From the NCBI GenBank assembly GCA_021793155.1, contig JAJYTF010000003.1, positions 1 to 64,000 on the forward strand: DNA of 64,000 nucleotides, given 5' to 3'. The notes beneath the pieces are model-generated. The model was not told the DNA's origin, searched no databases, and worked only from the letters and a program-made list of their open reading frames with translations. The position numbers were made by a program, and so were the translations under genes. Below, one piece after another: positions 10,647-20,568 of this stretch. The stretch comes from Pseudomonadota bacterium. Lineage in GTDB: Bacteria; Pseudomonadota; Alphaproteobacteria; Rhodospirillales; Magnetospirillaceae. The first letter of the stretch is position 1. Every line of letters starts with the position of its first letter.

Positions 10647-10675
10647 CCTCAGGTCTTCCGATATGATCCTCAGGT
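10647..10675. repeat. 21-bp-spaced direct repeat CCTCAGGT between divergent genes
   Basis: CCTCAGGT occurs at 10647-10654 and again at 10668-10675, exactly 21 bp apart, that is two helical turns, in the gap between the divergent diguanylate cyclase and nucleotidase genes. This spacing suits a protein that binds one face of the DNA. Function is inference. Confidence 0.4.
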
Positions 10676-10804
10676 ATCCTAACAGGAAGCATGGCTAACC
10701 GCACAGGAAATGCCGGAAAACCAGCTTCGGCGGCAGACCGGAATGTTCACCGGGGCGATCGCACTCTTGCAGGGCAACCCGGAAACCGCGTATCTGGTCA
10801 CCGT

Positions 10805-11533
10805 ATGGAAACCGCGCCCCCCACGCCGCCGACGGCCATTTCGCCGCCACGCCTCGATCACGTTGAATCGTGGATTTTCGATCTCGACAACACGCTTTAC
10901 CCGGCCTCTTGTAGCCTGTTTCCCCAGATCGACCGGCGCATGCGCCAGTTCATCGCCGAGACCCTGCATTTGAGCCTGGACGAGGCCTTCGCGCTGCAGA
11001 AGCGCTACTACCGCGAATACGGAACCACGCTCAGGGGGCTGATGCTGGTGCATCAACTGGAGCCGGCCGAATTCCTGGCCTATGTCCACGATATCGACTG
11101 CACCGTGCTGCGGGCGGATCCCCGGCTCGATGCGGCGCTGCTCGACCTCGACGGGCGCAAGATCGTATTCACCAACGGCTCCGAACGACATGCCGTGAAC
11201 GTGCTGGAACAGTTGGGTTTGAGCCGCCATTTCGACGCCATTTTCGACATCCGGGCAGCCGACTACATCCCCAAGCCCAATGTCGAAAGCTATGCCCGCC
11301 TCACCCTGCGCCATGCCGTCGACGCCAGGGCTGCCGCCATGTTCGAGGACCTGCCCCGCAACCTGGCGCCGGCCGCCGCCGCCGGCATGACCACGGTTTG
11401 GGTGCGTGACGCCGGGCATGTGCATTGGGCGGCCGAGCTGCCAGAGGATCTGTCCCATGTCCACCATGTGACCGACGATCTGGCCGGATGGCTGGAGGGT
11501 GTCATCGCGGCCCGCCAAGCGCGGTTTCCTTGA
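10805..11533 (+). CDS. HAD-superfamily pyrimidine 5'-nucleotidase-like hydrolase
   Basis: A 242-residue haloacid dehalogenase-type phosphatase. Motif I is WIFDLDNTLYP near residue 22, motif II FTNGS near 122, motif III YIPKPNVESY near 155 and motif IV MFEDLPRNL near 180. The DLDNTLYP form with a helical cap is typical of Sdt1/Ppp-like pyrimidine 5'-nucleotidases. The ATG at 10805 fits family length; an in-frame ATG at 10691 has AGGA before it and would add 38 residues unlike the family, so the start is uncertain. Substrate is by homology only. Confidence 0.82.
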   Translation: METAPPTPPTAISPPRLDHVESWIFDLDNTLYPASCSLFPQIDRRMRQFIAETLHLSLDEAFALQKRYYREYGTTLRGLMLVHQLEPAEFLAYVHDIDCTVLRADPRLDAALLDLDGRKIVFTNGSERHAVNVLEQLGLSRHFDAIFDIRAADYIPKPNVESYARLTLRHAVDARAAAMFEDLPRNLAPAAAAGMTTVWVRDAGHVHWAAELPEDLSHVHHVTDDLAGWLEGVIAARQARFP

Positions 11534-11567
11534 CTCCCATCCTTCGCCCGCTATGGTTCGGGAAAGC

Positions 11568-11606
11568 CGTCATCCTGGTCCTTCGGCCTTTGGCCCCAGG
11601 ATGACG
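11568..11606. repeat. Inverted repeat (CGTCATCCTGG family) before dapD
   Basis: Perfect 11-bp arms CGTCATCCTGG (11568-11578) and CCAGGATGACG (11596-11606) flank a 17-nt loop, between the nucleotidase stop and the dapD start. It resembles dispersed palindromic intergenic repeats of GC-rich alphaproteobacteria. There is no T-run, so use as a terminator is uncertain. Confidence 0.7.
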
Positions 11607-11635
11607 CTGAAACGCAAAGAGACCGAAGGCATTAC

Positions 11636-12478
11636 ATGTTCGATCCACAGATCATCGCCCGCGTCGAGGAAGCTTGGGAAAGCCGCTCGGCGGTGAACCC
11701 GGGCACGACCGGCCCCTTGCGTGACGACGTCGAGGCGGTGCTGGCCGCCCTGGACGCCGGAGAGATCCGGGTCGCCGAAAAGGCTCATGACGGCTGGCGG
11801 GTGAACCAATGGGCGAAGAAGGCCGTGCTGCTGTCCTTCCGCCTGAACGAGAACCAGTTGATGCATAACGGCCCGGACGGGGCGACCTGGTACGACAAGG
11901 TGCCCAGCAAGTTCGAAGGCTGGGACGCGGCGCGCTTCAAGGCCGCGGGCTTCCGCGCCGTCCCCGGCAGCATTGTGCGCCGCTCGGCCTATGTGGCGCC
12001 GGGAGTCGTGCTGATGCCGTCTTTCGTCAATCTGGGCGCCTATGTCGACGAGGGCACCATGGTCGACACCTGGGTCACCGTCGGCTCTTGTGCGCAGATC
12101 GGCAAGAACGTGCATCTGTCGGGCGGGGTCGGCATCGGCGGCGTGCTGGAACCGCTGCAAGCGGGGCCGGTCATCATCGAAGACAACTGTTTCATCGGCG
12201 CCCGTTCCGAGGTAGTGGAGGGCGTCGTCGTCGAGACCGGATCGGTCCTCTCCATGGGCGTTTACCTGGGCGCCTCGACCAAAATCATCGACCGGGCCAC
12301 CGGCGAAGTGTTCGTCGGCCGGGTGCCCGCCTTTTCAGTAGTGGTCTCGGGAAGCCTGCCCGGCAAGCCGCTGCCGGACGGCACGCCAGGTCCCAGCCTC
12401 TATTGCGCGGTGATCGTAAAACGGGTGGATGAGAAGACCCGGGCCAAGGTGTCCATCAACGAACTGTTGCGCGAGTGA
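11636..12478 (+). CDS. dapD: 2,3,4,5-tetrahydropyridine-2,6-dicarboxylate N-succinyltransferase
   Basis: A 280-residue trimeric left-handed beta-helix acyltransferase in lysine/meso-diaminopimelate synthesis. The N-terminal helical domain contains [11 protein letters not shown]. The hexapeptide-repeat region (about 110-245) contains [20 protein letters not shown] and [14 protein letters not shown], which are diagnostic of DapD. It overlaps closely with dapE, which starts 1 bp after its stop. The upstream 90 bp hold a palindromic repeat. Confidence 0.97.
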   Translation: MFDPQIIARVEEAWESRSAVNPGTTGPLRDDVEAVLAALDAGEIRVAEKAHDGWRVNQWAKKAVLLSFRLNENQLMHNGPDGATWYDKVPSKFEGWDAARFKAAGFRAVPGSIVRRSAYVAPGVVLMPSFVNLGAYVDEGTMVDTWVTVGSCAQIGKNVHLSGGVGIGGVLEPLQAGPVIIEDNCFIGARSEVVEGVVVETGSVLSMGVYLGASTKIIDRATGEVFVGRVPAFSVVVSGSLPGKPLPDGTPGPSLYCAVIVKRVDEKTRAKVSINELLRE

Positions 12479-12479
12479 C

Positions 12480-13634
12480 GTGACCGATTACACCGACCCC
12501 CTTCCACTGGCCCAGGCACTGATTCGCCGCCCCAGCGTCACTCCTGCCGACGAAGGGGCGCTGGCGGTATTGGAACAGGCCCTGGCGGCGCTCGGCTTCG
12601 CTTGCACTCGGCTGCCCTTCGGCGAAGATGCCGGCCGGCCGCGCATCGAGAACCTTTATGCGCGGCTGGGCGGCAACGGGGAGAACTTCTGTTTCGCCGG
12701 CCATACCGACGTGGTGCCGGTGGGAACCGGCTGGACGGTGGCACCGTTCGGCGGCGAGGTCATCGGCGACCATTTGTTCGGCCGCGGCGCCACCGACATG
12801 AAGGGTGCCATCGCCGGCTTCGTCGCCGCCGTCGCCCGCCTTCTCTCCGCAGAAGGCCCCGGCGGGTCCATCAGCCTGCTGATCACCGGCGACGAGGAAG
12901 GGCGGGCGCTGGACGGCACCGTTCGCGTCCTTGACTGGCTGAAGGCCCGGGGCGAACGCCTGGATGCCTGCCTGGTTGGCGAACCAACCAATCCCAGGCG
13001 CCTCGGCGAAGCGATCAAGATCGGCCGGCGGGGCAGCTTGAACGGACGGCTGCGCGTGCTTGGCGCGCAAGGTCATACCGCCTATCCGCACTTGGCCGAC
13101 AACCCGCTGCCGCGGCTGCTCGACATGCTGCAGTCGGCGATCAAGGAGCCGCTCGACGACGGCAGCGAGCATTTCCAGCCCTCCACCGTGGCGCTGACCA
13201 GCATCGACGTCGGCAACGGCGCGACCAACGTCATCCCCGGCGAGGCGCGGGCCGCGTTCAACATCCGCTTCAACGACCGCCATAGCGGGCGAAGCCTGGA
13301 GAACTGGCTGCGCCGCAAGTTCGATGCCATCAGCGGCGGCGCCTATGAACTGGAGATCGAGGTCTCGGGCGAGAGCTTCCTCACGCCGCCGTGCCAACTC
13401 AGCGAGGCGATCTGCAATGCCGTGCGCGAGGTCACCGGCCTGACCCCGGAACTCAGCACTTCGGGCGGCACCTCGGACGCCCGCTTCATCAAGGATGCCT
13501 GCCCGGTCGCCGAGTTCGGCCTGGTCGGACAGACCATGCATAAAGCCGACGAGAGGGTCGCCCTGGCCGACCTCGAGGCCCTGACCCGCATCTATCACCA
13601 CGTGCTGCGGCACAGCCCGGCCAGTCCATGCTGA
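12480..13634 (+). CDS. dapE: Succinyl-diaminopimelate desuccinylase
   Basis: A 384-residue M20-family zinc amidohydrolase that acts in the same lysine branch as DapD. Metal-ligand motifs are [11 protein letters not shown] near residue 72, [11 protein letters not shown] near 100 and ITGDEEG near 134; [11 protein letters not shown] lies near 327 in the C-terminal part. The start is taken as GTG 12480 ([11 protein letters not shown]), directly after the dapD stop; a longer frame into dapD has no family similarity. Its 3' end overlaps the next ATG. Confidence 0.96.
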   Translation: MTDYTDPLPLAQALIRRPSVTPADEGALAVLEQALAALGFACTRLPFGEDAGRPRIENLYARLGGNGENFCFAGHTDVVPVGTGWTVAPFGGEVIGDHLFGRGATDMKGAIAGFVAAVARLLSAEGPGGSISLLITGDEEGRALDGTVRVLDWLKARGERLDACLVGEPTNPRRLGEAIKIGRRGSLNGRLRVLGAQGHTAYPHLADNPLPRLLDMLQSAIKEPLDDGSEHFQPSTVALTSIDVGNGATNVIPGEARAAFNIRFNDRHSGRSLENWLRRKFDAISGGAYELEIEVSGESFLTPPCQLSEAICNAVREVTGLTPELSTSGGTSDARFIKDACPVAEFGLVGQTMHKADERVALADLEALTRIYHHVLRHSPASPC

Positions 13635-14188
13635 CTCGCGGAGAACTGGCCGCGGCGCTCAAGGGGCTTCTCCGCCTCACGCGCTTCGAGACCGATGGCT
13701 TTCATCACTTCGACGCCAGCCTGGACGGTTTCTGGAAATCGTTCTGGGCGGCCGCCCTGGCCCTGCCCGTCTGGGCGTTGCTGCAGGCCGAACAAATGGC
13801 TGCGGCGCATCCGGCCGCTCCACTGCGCTATGCGGCGCTGCAAAGCATCGCCTATGCCGTAGGCTGGCTGGCTTATCCGCTGTTGATGGTGCGGATAAGC
13901 CGCTTCCTCGACCGGCAGCATAACTATTTCCGATATATGGTCGCCTACAACTGGTTCCAGCTGGTGGAGGCGGCCGCCTGGCTGCCGCTGCTTGTGCTGA
14001 TCGGCAGCCAAGCACCGGCCGACCTCATCGCCCTGGTCTGGCTCGCCACCCACGCCGCACTTTTCGCCTATGGCTGGTTCATCGCCCGCCACGGCCTGGA
14101 AATCGAGGGAACCACCGCGGGAGCGTTGGTGATCATCGATTTCCTGCTCGGCCTTCTGATTGACGGCGTAACCAACTCGCTGCTGTAG
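13628..14188 (+). CDS. Conserved integral membrane protein of unknown function
   Basis: A 186-residue protein with about five hydrophobic segments, at residues 38-54, 73-96, 113-130, 136-153 and 163-182, and a soluble N-terminal stretch [20 protein letters not shown]. The hydrophobic layout suggests a Yip1-like small membrane protein, but I do not recognise a family with confidence. It overlaps the dapE stop by 7 bp, so it is translationally coupled to the lysine genes. It converges on the host attachment gene with 2 bp between the stops. Confidence 0.75.
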   Translation: MLTRGELAAALKGLLRLTRFETDGFHHFDASLDGFWKSFWAAALALPVWALLQAEQMAAAHPAAPLRYAALQSIAYAVGWLAYPLLMVRISRFLDRQHNYFRYMVAYNWFQLVEAAAWLPLLVLIGSQAPADLIALVWLATHAALFAYGWFIARHGLEIEGTTAGALVIIDFLLGLLIDGVTNSLL

Positions 14189-14190
14189 CG

Positions 14191-14637
14191 CTATTGTTTC
14201 AGCGTCGGCCCCAGATGCTGCGGCAGCTGATGGATCGGCATATGGGTCAAATCCTTGCCGATCTCAGCCACCACCATTTGGCCCACCGTCTTATCGAAGG
14301 CCTGGCGCAGTTCGCCCAGCATTTCGGGCGGCGCGACCACCACCAGCCGATCGAAGGAATGCTTCATCGCCGCCTCGCTGAGCTCGTCGGCGACGGCGTG
14401 GGCCAGCACGCGCTTCTCCTGGGTCTTCCATTCGGTCGGCGGCTCCATTGCATGGCGCCCCTGGCCGGCGCTGTCAAAACTCCGGCCCGGTCGGTCGGAC
14501 TGGGCGTCACGTGCGGCGGACCGGGTGGGAACGGCGATGTCATGGTCGAGAGCCGGAGTCAGGCTGACGCCATCGCTGGCATAGAAATGGGCCCGTGCCC
14601 CATCGGCAACCACGACCCAAGTGGTATTGGAGGCCAT
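14191..14637 (-). CDS. Host attachment family protein
   Basis: A 148-residue soluble protein starting WVVVADGARAHFYA and containing FDRLVVVAPPEMLGELR near residues 94-110 and IGKDLTHMPIHQLP near the end. These are hallmarks of the family named after a protein needed for attachment to host cells, whose biochemical role is unknown. It resembles an RNase H/eRF1-like fold. A strong AAGGAGGA Shine-Dalgarno lies 5 bp before the ATG, so it is probably well expressed. Confidence 0.85.
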   Translation of the reverse strand: MASNTTWVVVADGARAHFYASDGVSLTPALDHDIAVPTRSAARDAQSDRPGRSFDSAGQGRHAMEPPTEWKTQEKRVLAHAVADELSEAAMKHSFDRLVVVAPPEMLGELRQAFDKTVGQMVVAEIGKDLTHMPIHQLPQHLGPTLKQ

Positions 14638-14765
14638 GGAATCCTCCTTCTTTGCCCTACTCGAAATACCAGTTTACGCCGACCCTGCCGCCAAGACCAG
14701 CACACCGCGGGAGAACGAGTGCAATTGTCCGAAGGCGATTGCCCGCAGGAGCAGCGGCGCCGGGA

Positions 14766-15515
14766 TCAATACACGACTTCGGTCAGGTAAAGACCGCCTG
14801 CGGGAGCCGTCGGCCCGCCGTTCCGCCGGTCGCGGGCGTCAAGGGCGCGGCGCATATCGGCTGGCCGCCACTTGCCTTCGCCCACCAGTTTGAGGCTTCC
14901 CACCATGTTGCGGACCTGGTGGTGCAGGAAGGAACGGGCGGCGGCGATCACCTGGATTTCGTCGCCGAAGCGTTGGACATCAAGGCGATCCAGCGTCTTG
15001 GCCGGAGAGGCAGCTTGGCATTCAGCGGCGCGGAAGGTCGAGAAATCGTGATGACCCAGGAGGAGCTGCGCCGCTTCGTGCATTGCCGCCGCGTCGAGAG
15101 GGCGCGCCACCCACCAGACGTGATTGCGCTCCAGGACCGCTGGTGGCCGCCGGTTGAGGATGCGATAGAGGTAGCGCCGGCCCGTGGCCGAAAACCGGGC
15201 GTGAAAATCATCGGAAACCGGTTCCGCAGCCAGGACCGCCACCGCCGACCAGCCCTCGTCGCCCCTCAGCCAGTAATTGAGTCCGTCGCGTACCGCGTCG
15301 GTGCCCAGCTGGCGCTCTAGGTCGAGATGCGCGACCTGCCCGGTGGCATGCACGCCGGCATCGGTGCGGCCAGCGGCGACCACCTCGACCGGCTGGCCGG
15401 ACAGGCGAAAGGCGGCGGCTTCAAGCAGAGCCTGTATCGAAGGACCGTTGTCCTGCCGCTGCCAGCCGACCAGCCCCGTGCCGTCGTATTCGAGAGTCAG
15501 CTTGAAGCGGGGCAT
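14766..15515 (-). CDS. truA: tRNA pseudouridine(38-40) synthase
   Basis: A 249-residue TruA enzyme that isomerises uridines 38-40 in the anticodon arm. The catalytic aspartate is D52 in [24 protein letters not shown] near residue 10 and [13 protein letters not shown] near 205 are other family blocks. The start lies inside the 3' end of fmt (19-bp overlap), making the tail of a def-fmt-truA operon. Confidence 0.97.
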   Translation of the reverse strand: MPRFKLTLEYDGTGLVGWQRQDNGPSIQALLEAAAFRLSGQPVEVVAAGRTDAGVHATGQVAHLDLERQLGTDAVRDGLNYWLRGDEGWSAVAVLAAEPVSDDFHARFSATGRRYLYRILNRRPPAVLERNHVWWVARPLDAAAMHEAAQLLLGHHDFSTFRAAECQAASPAKTLDRLDVQRFGDEIQVIAAARSFLHHQVRNMVGSLKLVGEGKWRPADMRRALDARDRRNGGPTAPAGGLYLTEVVY

Positions 15516-16435
15516 GGCGGCAGAAGAGCGCCTGGAGGTAATGCATAGCCGCGCAGAAAGGCTGCCGCCTCCACCGGCCCCTTGCCGGCTCGCTGGACCT
15601 TCAGCAGACGCAACGCCCCTTCGCCGCAGGCCACGGTCAGACTGTCATCCAGGACCGTCCCGGGAGCTCCTTCGCCTTCGCCCAGTTCCGCCGCCAATAC
15701 CTTGAACCGCTCGCCGGCCTGCTCGAACCAGGCGCCCGGCCAGGGGGCGAAGGCCCGCACCGCCCGTTCCAGGTCCCGCGCTGGCCGCCGCCAGTCCAGG
15801 CGGCCCTCGTCCTTGCCCAGCTTGGCCGCATAGGTCACGCCCTTAGCCGGCTGGGGCGTGGCGGCAAGGGTTCCGGCTTCCAGCTGCGACAAAGCCTGGA
15901 CGATCAACCGCGCCCCGAGAGCCGCCAAGGCGTCGTGCAGGCTTGCCGCGTCGGTCGATGGCGTGATCGGCACTGCTTCGGTCAGCAGCATGTCCCCGGT
16001 GTCGAGGCCTTCATCCATCTGCATGATGGTGACGCCGGTCCGCTCGTCGCCGGCCAGGATCGACCGCTGGATCGGGGCGGCGCCGCGCCAGCGCGGCAAC
16101 AGCGAAGCATGGACGTTGATGCAGCCCCGCCGCGGGGCATCCAGGATCGGCTTGGGCAGGATCAGGCCATAGGCCGCCACCACCGCCAGATCGGCGCCGA
16201 GCGCCGCGAACTCCGCCTGTGCCTCGACGCTGCGCAACGATTTCGGCGTCCGTATCGTCAGGCCCCTGGCGGCGGCGAAGCTGTGGACCGGCGACGGCCG
16301 TTCGTGGTGGCCGCGGCCCGCCGGGCGAGGAGGTTGGCTGTAGACCGCCGCCACCTCGTGCCCCGCGTCGATCAGTGCCGCCAGAATGGGGACCGAGAAG
16401 TCGGGCGTCCCCATGAATGTAAGGCGGAAAGTCAA
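15497..16435 (-). CDS. fmt: Methionyl-tRNA formyltransferase
   Basis: A 312-residue enzyme that formylates initiator Met-tRNA. The N-terminal catalytic domain has [11 protein letters not shown] at 8-18, QPPRPAGRG near 34-42 and [18 protein letters not shown] at 106-123 with the active-site N, H and later D ([13 protein letters not shown]). The C-terminal OB-like domain follows from about 205. It overlaps def upstream by 4 bp and truA downstream, so initiation-related and tRNA-modification genes are coupled. Confidence 0.97.
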   Translation of the reverse strand: MTFRLTFMGTPDFSVPILAALIDAGHEVAAVYSQPPRPAGRGHHERPSPVHSFAAARGLTIRTPKSLRSVEAQAEFAALGADLAVVAAYGLILPKPILDAPRRGCINVHASLLPRWRGAAPIQRSILAGDERTGVTIMQMDEGLDTGDMLLTEAVPITPSTDAASLHDALAALGARLIVQALSQLEAGTLAATPQPAKGVTYAAKLGKDEGRLDWRRPARDLERAVRAFAPWPGAWFEQAGERFKVLAAELGEGEGAPGTVLDDSLTVACGEGALRLLKVQRAGKGPVEAAAFLRGYALPPGALLPPCPASS

Positions 16436-16950
16436 GCGCCCACCAGCGGTTTGCGCGATTTCGACAATTTGCGCAGGATCATGTTGCGCTTGAGATTGGA
16501 CAAATGGTCGATGAACAGGATGCCGTCCAGGTGATCCATCTCATGCTGGACCACCGTCGCCAACAGGCCATCCGCATCCAGCTCGCGGATCTCGTTCTGG
16601 TGGTCGAGAAAACGTACCCGAATGCGCGCCGGGCGGGTCACGTCGGCATATTGTTCGGGGACCGAAAGACAGCCTTCCTCATAGACGGCGTCGTCGTCCG
16701 ACACCCACAACAGCTGGGGATTGGCCATGCGCAACGGCGTCTTGGGGTCCCCGTCCTTGGCGATGTCGATCACCAGCACACGCTTGTCGACACCCACCTG
16801 CGGCGCCGCCAAACCTATGCCCGGGGCCGCATACATGGTCTCCAGCATGTCGTCCATCAGCCGGCGCAACGGCTCGTCCACCTTCTCGACCGGCCGGGCC
16901 TTGACCTTCAGCCGTGGATCGGGGGCGACAAGAATGGGAAGTCGAGCCAT
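16432..16950 (-). CDS. def: Peptide deformylase
   Basis: A 172-residue metalloenzyme that removes the N-formyl group from nascent proteins. All three motifs are intact: [10 protein letters not shown] at 44-53, EEGCLSVP at 91-98 (ligand C94) and QHEMDHLDG at 135-143 (ligands H136 and H140, catalytic E137). It is the first gene of def-fmt-truA; its stop overlaps the fmt start. Confidence 0.98.
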   Translation of the reverse strand: MARLPILVAPDPRLKVKARPVEKVDEPLRRLMDDMLETMYAAPGIGLAAPQVGVDKRVLVIDIAKDGDPKTPLRMANPQLLWVSDDDAVYEEGCLSVPEQYADVTRPARIRVRFLDHQNEIRELDADGLLATVVQHEMDHLDGILFIDHLSNLKRNMILRKLSKSRKPLVGA

Positions 16951-17021
16951 CGTTCAGTCCGCGTGCAGCAGTGCGTATTTGTGCACGCTGACATATGCCG
17001 AGTGCCGCCTCGCGTCAAGGA

Positions 17022-17624
17022 TCAGGACCCCTTGATGGGGATCGACACCCGCACCGTCTGGCCGCTGTTGCCCGGGAAGTTCTGGAACAGCGCCTGGACC
17101 AGGTAAGGCATCGCGACGTTCAGGCTGCGGATTTCGCTTTGGCCGACGGCACGACCTTCGAATACCATCTGGCGCTTGCCGGACCGCCAATCCGCACCCT
17201 CGAATATCCCGACGTCCAGCATCTGCGAGTAGAGGGTATAGCTGGACACGGCCCCGTCATAGTAGCCGCCCCAGCCCGGACCCCAGCCGCCCCAACCCCA
17301 GCCGCCTCCCCAGTATGGGCCGGGATCATAGACATAGTCGGTGTGGCTGCCGATACTGGCATAGCGTATCTGCACCACCAGATCGGCCTGCGGCCCCTCA
17401 TGGGCAACCGGCCGCAGGCCATAGGATTGCAGCGCCGCGGCAACCAGTTCCGCGTAATGCTGGAACTCCAGGCTGCCGACCTGCTGCTGCTCAGGAAGAA
17501 TGGTGAAGCTTTGCCCGGCGAAATTGGCCGGCATGGTATGGAACCGGGTGACGTCGGCATCCATCGTCTGCTGGCACGCGCCCAGCAGCAGCACCAGGGA
17601 CAGGGAAGCGAACAGGCGTCTCAT
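17022..17624 (-). CDS. DUF4136-type lipoprotein
   Basis: A predicted outer-membrane or periplasmic lipoprotein of about 200 residues. The N-terminus MRRLFASLSLVLLLGACQQ carries a lipobox LGAC, giving an acylated cysteine. The body (FHTMPANFAGQSFTILP and later LVVQIRYASI) resembles DUF4136. A glycine/tryptophan/tyrosine-rich insert lies near residues 112-132. The ATG at 17624 is preferred because AGGATGG lies 8 nt upstream; an ATG three codons earlier (17633) is possible. Function unknown. Confidence 0.78.
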   Translation of the reverse strand: MRRLFASLSLVLLLGACQQTMDADVTRFHTMPANFAGQSFTILPEQQQVGSLEFQHYAELVAAALQSYGLRPVAHEGPQADLVVQIRYASIGSHTDYVYDPGPYWGGGWGWGGWGPGWGGYYDGAVSSYTLYSQMLDVGIFEGADWRSGKRQMVFEGRAVGQSEIRSLNVAMPYLVQALFQNFPGNSGQTVRVSIPIKGS

Positions 17625-17693
17625 CGCATCCATCCTAGCGACATGATGATTAAGACATAGGTCTCTGGGATCGCGCCACCAGGGAGCGAAAGG

Positions 17694-18287
17694 TTAAACC
17701 GGCCGTCTCGCCCTGAGCGCCGCACCGATCGTTCCGTCGTCGAGGAAATCCAGTTCGCCGCCCATGGGCACGCCCTGGGCAAGGCCGGACACCGATACGC
17801 CGCACTCGGCCAGGCGGTCGGCGACGTAATGGGCCGTGGTCTGGCCATCCACGGTAACGCCGGTGGCCAGGATGACTTCGGTGACCTCGGCCGAGCGGGC
17901 GCGCGCCACCAGACGCTCCACATTGAGGTCGTCCGGCCCGACGCCGTCCAGCGCAGAGAGCACGCCGCCCAGGACGTGATAGCGGCCGCGATAGACGCCC
18001 GAGCGCTCCATCGCCCACAGGCCGGAGACATCCTCAACCACGCAGATCACCGTGCGGTCGCGCCCCGGGTCGGCGCAGACGGCGCAAGGATCGCTACTGT
18101 CGAAATTCCCGCAGACCGAGCAGGTCCGGACCTTGGCGGCGGCGTCGACCAGGGCTTCGGCCAGCGGGTCGAGCAGCGCCTCGCGGCGTTTCAGCAAATG
18201 CAGGGCCGCCCGCCGCGCCGAACGTGGCCCCAAACCGGGCAGGCGCGAGAGAAGCTGAATCAGCCGTTCGATTTCGGCGCCGGCCAT
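17694..18287 (-). CDS. recR: Recombination mediator RecR
   Basis: A 197-residue RecFOR pathway protein that helps load RecA. Helix-hairpin-helix [20 protein letters not shown] lies at about 13-32, the zinc finger [16 protein letters not shown] at about 56-71 and the Toprim domain ([15 protein letters not shown] and later [18 protein letters not shown]) from 83. It follows ybaB and dnaX on the same strand, the common dnaX-ybaB-recR order, though a 165-bp repeat-containing gap separates it from ybaB. Confidence 0.97.
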   Translation of the reverse strand: MAGAEIERLIQLLSRLPGLGPRSARRAALHLLKRREALLDPLAEALVDAAAKVRTCSVCGNFDSSDPCAVCADPGRDRTVICVVEDVSGLWAMERSGVYRGRYHVLGGVLSALDGVGPDDLNVERLVARARSAEVTEVILATGVTVDGQTTAHYVADRLAECGVSVSGLAQGVPMGGELDFLDDGTIGAALRARRPV

Positions 18288-18305
18288 GCGGTGTCAGGCC
18301 CACAC

Positions 18306-18451
18306 CGTCATCGCGAGTAGCACACCGGGCAAAGGGTCGATCCTGCTGGATGACACCGGTCCACCGGTGACCGGGGCGCAATCCGGTAGCCCTGACATCC
18401 CTCCCTGGATTGCTTCGCCTGCGGCCCGCGATGACGGGAAATACGTCATCG
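18306..18451. repeat. Fold-back intergenic repeat between ybaB and recR
   Basis: Outer 10-bp arms CGTCATCGCG (18306-18315) and CGCGATGACG (18427-18436) enclose about 110 bp, which contains a second perfect hairpin CACCGGT-CC-ACCGGTG near 18353-18368. The right outer arm also pairs with CGTCATCG at 18444-18451 through a 7-nt loop, so two folds compete. The segment reading CTGGATTGCTTCGCCTGCGG is of a type dispersed in GC-rich alphaproteobacterial intergenic DNA. It lies inside the dnaX-ybaB-recR transcript and could modulate recR expression or mRNA stability. Confidence 0.65.
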
Positions 18452-18453
18452 GC

Positions 18454-18777
18454 TCAGAACGGCAGCTTCAGGCCGGCGGGAAGATTGAGGCCGCCGGTGA
18501 TCTTCTGCATTTCCTCCTGCATCAGGCCCTCGATCTTGCCCTTGGCGTCGTTGAAAGCGGCGACGATAAGGTCCTCCAGCACTTCGACCTCGTCGGCCGA
18601 ACACAGCGAAGGATCGATCTTGATGCGCCGCATCTCGCCCTTGCCGTTGACGGTCACCTGCACCATGCCGCCGCCCGCCGCGCCGCCAACCTCTAGTTCG
18701 CCCAGCTTGGCCTGCATTTCAGCCATCTTGCTCTGCATCTGCTGGGCTTGCTTCATCAGGTTACCGAGATTCTTCAT
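18454..18777 (-). CDS. ybaB: YbaB/EbfC family nucleoid-associated protein
   Basis: A 107-residue protein starting MKNLGNLMKQAQQMQSKMAE, with a methionine/glutamine-rich N-terminal helix and the core VQVTVNGKGEMRRIKIDPSL. This is YbaB/EbfC, a small dimeric DNA-binding protein. Its ATG overlaps the dnaX stop as ATGA, the standard coupling with the clamp-loader gene. Confidence 0.95.
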   Translation of the reverse strand: MKNLGNLMKQAQQMQSKMAEMQAKLGELEVGGAAGGGMVQVTVNGKGEMRRIKIDPSLCSADEVEVLEDLIVAAFNDAKGKIEGLMQEEMQKITGGLNLPAGLKLPF

Positions 18778-20549
18778 TCGTCCTCTCCGCTTGCGGGTTC
18801 AGGTTCAGCCAGCAAGGCATCGGCCGCCTCGGCCCCGCCCCCGGCGTCGATCAGGTCACGCACCGCCTCGATGGTGGCACCGGGGAAGGCGGCAAGCACC
18901 GCCTGCACCAGCGGATGGCTGGCGGCATCCTGCTTGCGCTTGATTTCTCGCTCGAGGGACTGCTCGCGCAGGGTCGGTGCCCCCGCTTGGCGCGACAGCC
19001 CGACCAGCCAGGGGCGCCCGGTCCATTCGCCCAGCAGGCGGGACATCCGCGTCGCCAGATCGCCCGGGGCCGTCGGCTCGGGCCGGAATTCGATGCGTCC
19101 CGGTTCGTAGTGGACCAGATGGACGGCGCTGGAGAGCGCCGCCGCCAGCACCGCTTCGCGCTTCTCGGTGAACAGCGCGACCACTTCCTCGAAAGTTCCA
19201 GGCAAGCCGGGGGCGATCGCCTGAGTCGGCTGAGGGACCAGACGCATCGCCGGCTGAGCGCCACCGCCGGAAGTGCCGTTGACCGTCACTGCGGCGGGGA
19301 TCTGGGCAGCCGGCATCTGGGCGTGTCCGCCGCCTGATCCGCCGGCCGGTAGGCCACCGCCACCGCCACCGGGCGGCGTCGGCTGGCCACGCAGCGCTTC
19401 GAGCGCTTCCGCCGGAGTCGGCAGTTCCGCGGCATAGGCCAGGCGGACCAGAACCATCTCGGCCGCCTGCAGCGGCGAAGGCGCGGAACGCGTCTCGCCC
19501 AGTCCCTTGAGCAGCATTTGCCAGGTCCGGGTCAAGGCGGCCATGGACAGGCCCTTGGCCATTTCGCCGCCCCGCACCCGCTCGGTCTCCGAGGCGCCGG
19601 GACCGGCCGCCGATTCGGGCGCCAGCTTGAGCCGGGTCAGCCAATGGGTCAGATCCAGCATGTCCTGCAGCACCACCACAGGATCGGCCCCTTGCGCATA
19701 CTGATCGGCCATCTGGTCCAGGGCGGCCACGATATCACCCATCATCACCGCATCGAACAGGTCGAAAACACGCGCCCGATCGGCCAGGCCCAACATATCG
19801 CGCACCTGGTCCTCGCCGACCCGGCCGGCGCCGTGGGCAATGGCCTGGTCGAGAAGCGACAGGCCGTCGCGCACCGAACCGTCCGCCGCCCGGCAGATGA
19901 GCGCCAGCGCTCCCGGTTCGATTTCCGCCCCTTCCTTCTCGGCAATGGTCGAGAAATGCTTTTCCAGCACCTCCATGTCGACGCGGCGCAGGTCGAAACG
20001 CTGGCAGCGCGACAAAACGGTCACCGGTATCTTGCGGATTTCCGTGGTGGCGAAGATGAATTTCACATGCTCGGGCGGTTCTTCCAGGGTCTTCAGCAGC
20101 GCGTTGAAGGCGGCCGTCGACAGCATATGGACTTCGTCGATGATGTAGATCTTGAAACGCGCCGAGGTGGGGCGGTAACGCACCCCGTCGATCAGTTCAC
20201 GGATGTCGTTGACGCCGGTGCGCGAGGCGGCGTCCATCTCCAGCACATCGACGTGGCGATCCTCGGCGATGGCCCGGCAATGCTCGCAAACCCCGCAGGG
20301 ATCGGTGGTCGGTCCGCCCTTGCCGTCGGCCCCGACGCAGTTGAGCGCCCGGGCGATGATGCGGGCGGTGGTCGTCTTGCCCACCCCGCGCACGCCGGTC
20401 AGGACGAAGGCATGGGCCAGCCGCCCGGTCTGGATGGCATTGGTGAGGGTGCGAACCAGCGCTTCCTGCCCGATCAGGCCGGTAAAATCGGCCGGCCGGT
20501 ACTTGCGGGCGAGCACGCGATAAGGGGTTGCGGCTGGAGCGTCGGTCAT
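18774..20549 (-). CDS. dnaX: DNA polymerase III subunit gamma/tau
   Basis: A 591-residue clamp-loader ATPase. Walker A GVRGVGKTT is at 52-60, the zinc-binding cysteines lie at about 71-91 (ending DPCGVCEHC), Walker B IIDEVHML is near 135 and the sensor ATTEIRKIPVTVLSRCQ near 165. A low-complexity linker rich in glycine and proline lies at about 390-415, separating the ATPase from the tau-specific C-terminal part. I see no clear programmed-frameshift site. It begins 20 bp downstream of ffs on the same strand and overlaps ybaB. Confidence 0.96.
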   Translation of the reverse strand: MTDAPAATPYRVLARKYRPADFTGLIGQEALVRTLTNAIQTGRLAHAFVLTGVRGVGKTTTARIIARALNCVGADGKGGPTTDPCGVCEHCRAIAEDRHVDVLEMDAASRTGVNDIRELIDGVRYRPTSARFKIYIIDEVHMLSTAAFNALLKTLEEPPEHVKFIFATTEIRKIPVTVLSRCQRFDLRRVDMEVLEKHFSTIAEKEGAEIEPGALALICRAADGSVRDGLSLLDQAIAHGAGRVGEDQVRDMLGLADRARVFDLFDAVMMGDIVAALDQMADQYAQGADPVVVLQDMLDLTHWLTRLKLAPESAAGPGASETERVRGGEMAKGLSMAALTRTWQMLLKGLGETRSAPSPLQAAEMVLVRLAYAAELPTPAEALEALRGQPTPPGGGGGGLPAGGSGGGHAQMPAAQIPAAVTVNGTSGGGAQPAMRLVPQPTQAIAPGLPGTFEEVVALFTEKREAVLAAALSSAVHLVHYEPGRIEFRPEPTAPGDLATRMSRLLGEWTGRPWLVGLSRQAGAPTLREQSLEREIKRKQDAASHPLVQAVLAAFPGATIEAVRDLIDAGGGAEAADALLAEPEPASGEDE

Positions 20550-20568
20550 TGGCCCGTTTCAGGAAGGT

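Noticed and set aside
18774-20549. A programmed frameshift in dnaX making a short gamma subunit
   Set aside because: No A-rich slippery heptamer followed by a hairpin was seen near the expected position; the gene reads as one continuous frame.
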